Shown here: positions 12,083-15,182 of the stretch, in pieces
Layout of the letters: the number at the start of each line of letters is the position of its first letter
Numbering within the stretch: position 1 is the first letter of the stretch
DNA from: Frisingicoccus sp009929615
Lineage (GTDB): Bacteria; Bacillota; Clostridia; Lachnospirales; Lachnospiraceae
Direction of reading: 5' to 3'
DNA length: 15,182 bases
Assembly (NCBI GenBank): GCA_028692275.1
Contig: JAQUXR010000041.1
Coordinates: 1 to 15,182, forward strand
The notes under the pieces: generated by a model
The model's database searches: none
What the model saw: only the letters and a program-made list of their open reading frames with translations
What the model was told of the DNA's origin: nothing
Program-made: the position numbers and the translations under genes

Positions 12083-15034
12083 TTGAAAAATGATGATAAT
12101 ATAGCAGCAGAATATGGGAAGCGGCTTCGGCGTGGACGGAATGCGTTAATTGTTGAAATTTTGGCTACTTTGTGTGTTGGACTGATTGTTATCTGGCTAA
12201 GTCTTAACAGTTTAGCCGATGAGGCGGCACAGTATGGTGCTGAAGTAAAAACCGAGTATAACAATTTAATTACTTCCTATGTCCGACAGTTTGATACAGC
12301 TTATGTAGAGATTACGAATAAACTTGCAGAAGATCCATCTTTTGACGAGATGGATGAATGGTTGAAATCTCAGGATGCAAAGTGGGCAGCGGCCATGGGT
12401 GGAACGGATATCTATGACGGTATTTCGATGACTTATAAAGGGGACTTTGCCCGTAGCTGGAGTTATGGAGATTATTCTAATTATGACCCGTCAAGCCGGC
12501 GATGGTATCAGGTTGCAGAAGCGGCGGCTGGTGAAACGGCTACACTGGCACCCTATGTCACCTTTATGGATGCTCAGAGACAGGATGACCATTCATGGCT
12601 GGTCATGAGTGTTGTTAAGAAACATAATGATGAAATCTATGTTGATTATGATATTAAACTTATTGAAATCGAAGAGATGCTGAATAACCGTAAATCTCCA
12701 CATAACAATGTAGAACTTGTTTTATTTGATGGGGATGGTTACATATTAAGCTGCAGTGACAGCAATAAATTTGGCCATAATCTGAAAGAACCGGATGATG
12801 TGGTCAGCGAAAGTCTTTGTAATGCTTTATATCGGGCGAATAATGAGCCGGATAAATTGATTTTAGCGACGGTTAATGGCACACCTACCTTTTTATATCT
12901 GGAACAGTTCGAAGGTGGAAATTCGATTTGTATGGAAATCCCGTTTATGGAAGTTGTTAAACAGGATTTGCTTGCAATTACTATAATTTTAGTATTTATG
13001 CTCTTTTTTGAAGTTTATCTTTATCGTCATAACAAGGCCAGTCTGGTTGAATTCCAGGGCAGAGATGAACGGCTGACGGCCATCACCCATGCAGCCTTTT
13101 TATATCGTCTTTATGTGAATATGGATAATATGACATTTTATGGAGAAGAAGCGGCATATAAATATGCAAGCAAAAATGATTACCAGGAATTATTTGAAAC
13201 TTTTATGCAAAAAGTCGTTGAAGAAGGAGAACGGCCCGAGTTTCAAAACTTTGTTTCTCCAAATGCCCTTAAAGGAGCATCTTCAAAACTTTATCAGATG
13301 GAGAGTAGACGTTTTGCAATGAATTGGCCTCAGGAAGATGGGACAGCACAGCCAAGGACCATTGAAGTAAGCCGTCTGCCGTCTATTATTGATGGCAGGG
13401 AGACTGTCGGAATTTTGTGCCGGGATGTGTCTGAGGATGCAGATATTTTAAAAGAAGCCTTAAAACAGGCAGAAAGTGCCAGTCGTGCCAAAGGGGACTT
13501 TATGTCCAGAATGAGTCATGAGATACGAACCCCTCTCAATGCCATCATCGGCTATTTAGATATTGCAAGAGATGAACAGAAGGATATTGAAAAAGTAGAT
13601 CATTGTTTGGACCAGTCGAAAGTTGCTGCCAGACATTTGTTATCAATTATTAATGACATATTAGATATTTCATCTATTGAGAGTGGACGCATGAAGATTG
13701 AACATGCGGAATTTGATTTAACTCAGATGGTGAATTCGCTGACGACTATATTCTATGCCCAGGCCAAGAAAAAGAATGTGCGTTTTGAAGTAAATATTCA
13801 GGATCTGACAGAAGAATGGTTATACGGTGATAGTATGCGTGTAAATCAGATATTATTAAATCTTTTGTCGAATGCTGTGAAATTCACACCGGAAAATGGC
13901 CTTGTTCAACTGGATATCAAACAGGTTGGTATTCACGAAGACAAAGTTCATATGAGTTTCCGTGTAAGTGATACGGGAATTGGTATGAGCAAAGAATATT
14001 TAAATCGTATGTTTACACCTTTTGAGCAGGAGAACGCCTCTACAGCCAGAAACTATGGTGGAACAGGGCTGGGACTGTCTATCAGTCGTAACCTTGTGAA
14101 ATTAATGGGAGGAAATATCCATGTGGAAAGTGAGCAGGGGAAAGGGACAATATTTACAGTAATGCTGGCCTTTGATCAATGTACTCAGAAGAATGGTCTG
14201 ACACTGGCTACTGGAAGTTTCTCAAATCTTCGTGCACTTATAGTAGATGATGAAGATTCAGCCTGTGAGTACACTCATAAGCTTCTGGAACGATGCGGTA
14301 TTAAGAGTGATGTCGTTACGAGTGGTAAAAAGGCGATACGCCGAGTGAAGAATCGGATGGATTCTGAATATCCATATGATTTCTGTATTATTGACTGGAA
14401 CATGGAGGGAATGGATGGGTTGGAAACAGCGAAGCGCATTCGTGAAATCTGTGGTAAGGATATTCCAATTATTATTGCAACAGCCTATGATTATTCATCT
14501 ATTGTAGATGAAGCAAAAGATGCCGGAGTTAATAAGATTATTTCAAAACCACTATTCCAGTCCTCGCTTTTTGATATGTTGGTGAATACTTTTGGAAAAT
14601 ATGAACCGGCTAAAAAAGAAGAAGAAAAGCGTGAGAAAGTAGATTTTAAGGGTATGCATGTTATTCTTGCGGAAGACAATGAAATGAATATGGAAATTGC
14701 TGTAGATATTCTGAGTAAAGCGGGGATGAACATAACAAAAGCAAGGGATGGGAAAGAGGCCCTTGATGCCTTTATTGCTTCAGAACCGGGGACTTATAAA
14801 GCTATTTTAATGGATATACAGATGCCTGTAATGGATGGATATGAGGCAACAAAGGCTATTCGAAATAGTCAACATCCACAGGCGGATACCATACCTATTA
14901 TAGCTATGACAGCAAATGCTTTTACATCAGATGTTACAGCCGCATTAGCTGCAGGAATGAATGACCATATTGCAAAACCAATCAGTTATGAGCATTTATT
15001 TGATGCATTGGCACGGTTAACCAATGGAAAATAG
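12083..15034 (+). CDS. Membrane dCache-type hybrid histidine kinase with two REC domains
   Basis: This 983-residue protein is read from a TTG; GGGGG lies 9 nt upstream and there is no in-frame ATG until well inside the extracellular domain. One membrane helix at ~21-42 (ALIVEILATLCVGLIVIWLSL) and a second at ~296-314 (LLAITIILVFMLFFEVYLY) flank an extracellular sensor with the Cache signature YDPSSRRWYQVA near residue 135, so it probably binds a small molecule outside the cell. A PAS-like linker (~324-450) follows, then HisKA with SHEIRTPLN (His479), HATPase with LLNLLSNAVKFTP, SDTGIGMS and GGTGLGLS, REC1 with IVDDE, IIDWNMEGMDG (Asp771), ATAYD and SKPL, and REC2 with LAEDN, LMDIQMPVMDG (Asp911), MTANAF and AKPI. 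The REC1 type (DWxMxGMDG, TAYDxS, AGVN, KPLFxS) matches REC1 of the first kinase. It ends in a terminator. Confidence 0.9.
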   Translation: MKNDDNIAAEYGKRLRRGRNALIVEILATLCVGLIVIWLSLNSLADEAAQYGAEVKTEYNNLITSYVRQFDTAYVEITNKLAEDPSFDEMDEWLKSQDAKWAAAMGGTDIYDGISMTYKGDFARSWSYGDYSNYDPSSRRWYQVAEAAAGETATLAPYVTFMDAQRQDDHSWLVMSVVKKHNDEIYVDYDIKLIEIEEMLNNRKSPHNNVELVLFDGDGYILSCSDSNKFGHNLKEPDDVVSESLCNALYRANNEPDKLILATVNGTPTFLYLEQFEGGNSICMEIPFMEVVKQDLLAITIILVFMLFFEVYLYRHNKASLVEFQGRDERLTAITHAAFLYRLYVNMDNMTFYGEEAAYKYASKNDYQELFETFMQKVVEEGERPEFQNFVSPNALKGASSKLYQMESRRFAMNWPQEDGTAQPRTIEVSRLPSIIDGRETVGILCRDVSEDADILKEALKQAESASRAKGDFMSRMSHEIRTPLNAIIGYLDIARDEQKDIEKVDHCLDQSKVAARHLLSIINDILDISSIESGRMKIEHAEFDLTQMVNSLTTIFYAQAKKKNVRFEVNIQDLTEEWLYGDSMRVNQILLNLLSNAVKFTPENGLVQLDIKQVGIHEDKVHMSFRVSDTGIGMSKEYLNRMFTPFEQENASTARNYGGTGLGLSISRNLVKLMGGNIHVESEQGKGTIFTVMLAFDQCTQKNGLTLATGSFSNLRALIVDDEDSACEYTHKLLERCGIKSDVVTSGKKAIRRVKNRMDSEYPYDFCIIDWNMEGMDGLETAKRIREICGKDIPIIIATAYDYSSIVDEAKDAGVNKIISKPLFQSSLFDMLVNTFGKYEPAKKEEEKREKVDFKGMHVILAEDNEMNMEIAVDILSKAGMNITKARDGKEALDAFIASEPGTYKAILMDIQMPVMDGYEATKAIRNSQHPQADTIPIIAMTANAFTSDVTAALAAGMNDHIAKPISYEHLFDALARLTNGK

Positions 15035-15039
15035 GAATT

Positions 15040-15081
15040 AAGATAAGAAAGGTTCTCAAACAGAGGGCCTTTTCTTGTCTT
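15040..15081 (+). terminator. Hairpin terminator after the kinase cluster
   Basis: The left arm 15040-15057 (AAGATAAGAAAGG then TTCTC) pairs with 15063-15081 (GAGGGCC then TTTTCTTGTCTT) around an AAACA loop, with a few G-T pairs and one bulge. The U-rich stretch belongs to the stem rather than a clean tail, so termination strength is uncertain, but its place directly after the kinase stop codon supports the call. Confidence 0.5.
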
Positions 15082-15130
15082 ATAATACATAAAGTGTTAA
15101 ACTAAAAACAAAACAATCTGAAAGGAGGAC

Positions 15131-15182
15131 ATGATTATAAACCTTACATTACATTTAAATGTTTATCTTTTTCCAATGATTC
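15131..15182 (+). CDS. N-terminus of an unidentified protein (runs off window)
   Basis: AAAGGAGG (15121-15128) precedes an ATG at 15131, although the 2-nt gap is unusually short. The 17 visible codons begin MIINLTLHLNVYLF and are hydrophobic, as at the start of a membrane segment. A possible promoter, TTGTCT (15075-15080) and TAAACT (15098-15103) 17 bp apart, lies upstream. The family cannot be told from this much; given the neighbourhood a membrane sensor or signalling enzyme would not surprise. Confidence 0.4.
   Translation, partial: MIINLTLHLNVYLFPMI

Noticed and set aside
1..15182. tRNA, rRNA, CRISPR array or riboswitch
   Set aside because: No cloverleaf, regularly spaced repeats or recognisable riboswitch core was seen in the spacers, all of which are under 300 bp.

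Overview
The window looks like chromosomal DNA of a low-to-mid GC member of the Bacillota, most likely a gut Clostridia/Lachnospiraceae-type bacterium. This is inferred from AT-rich spacers, strong AGGAGG ribosome binding sites with occasional GTG or TTG starts, TATAAT-type promoters, a MalT-like LuxR regulator, and large soluble multi-PAS hybrid histidine kinases. No species marker is present.

Layout. (1) Positions 1-122 are the edge of an insertion sequence: the first 22 codons of a minus-strand IS3-like transposase helix-turn-helix ORF behind a hairpin that covers its ribosome binding site. (2) 232-1092 (+) is a LURP-one-related (tubby-like fold) protein, separated by a bidirectional terminator from (3) a convergent, minus-strand small lipoprotein (1177-1743) with an ATEK repeat linker. 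(4) 1887-4298 (-) is a large ATP-binding LuxR/MalT-like activator. Between it and the lipoprotein lies a perfect 16-bp palindrome next to a recognisable promoter, the classic position for a LuxR-type activator. (5) 4299-4576 is a busy divergent control region. (6) 4577-5209 (+) is a TetR-type regulator with its own terminator. (7) 5321-15034 (+) encodes three hybrid histidine kinases in a row. The first is interrupted by an in-frame TAG at 6287-6289, giving pieces 5321-6289 and 6302-9259. The second (9271-12006) is 11 bp downstream and translationally close. The third (12083-15034) is a membrane dCache-type sensor with its own promoter. (8) A terminator follows, then the first codons of another gene run off the end.

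Working model (inference). The region is a sensory island. A TetR regulator probably acts on two copies of a near-palindrome, TTGRCCCAT-(3)-TRGGTCAA-like, one in the luxR/tetR divergent region and one just upstream of the kinase operon. The LuxR-type protein probably activates the adjacent lipoprotein gene. The kinases carry receiver domains but no HPt and no DNA-binding output is encoded here, so their phosphorelay partners must lie elsewhere or just beyond 15182. The most notable points are the nonsense codon in the first kinase, the duplicated operator-like motif, the palindrome centred at about -43 of the lipoprotein promoter, and a recurring PAS-like module present in both cytoplasmic kinases.
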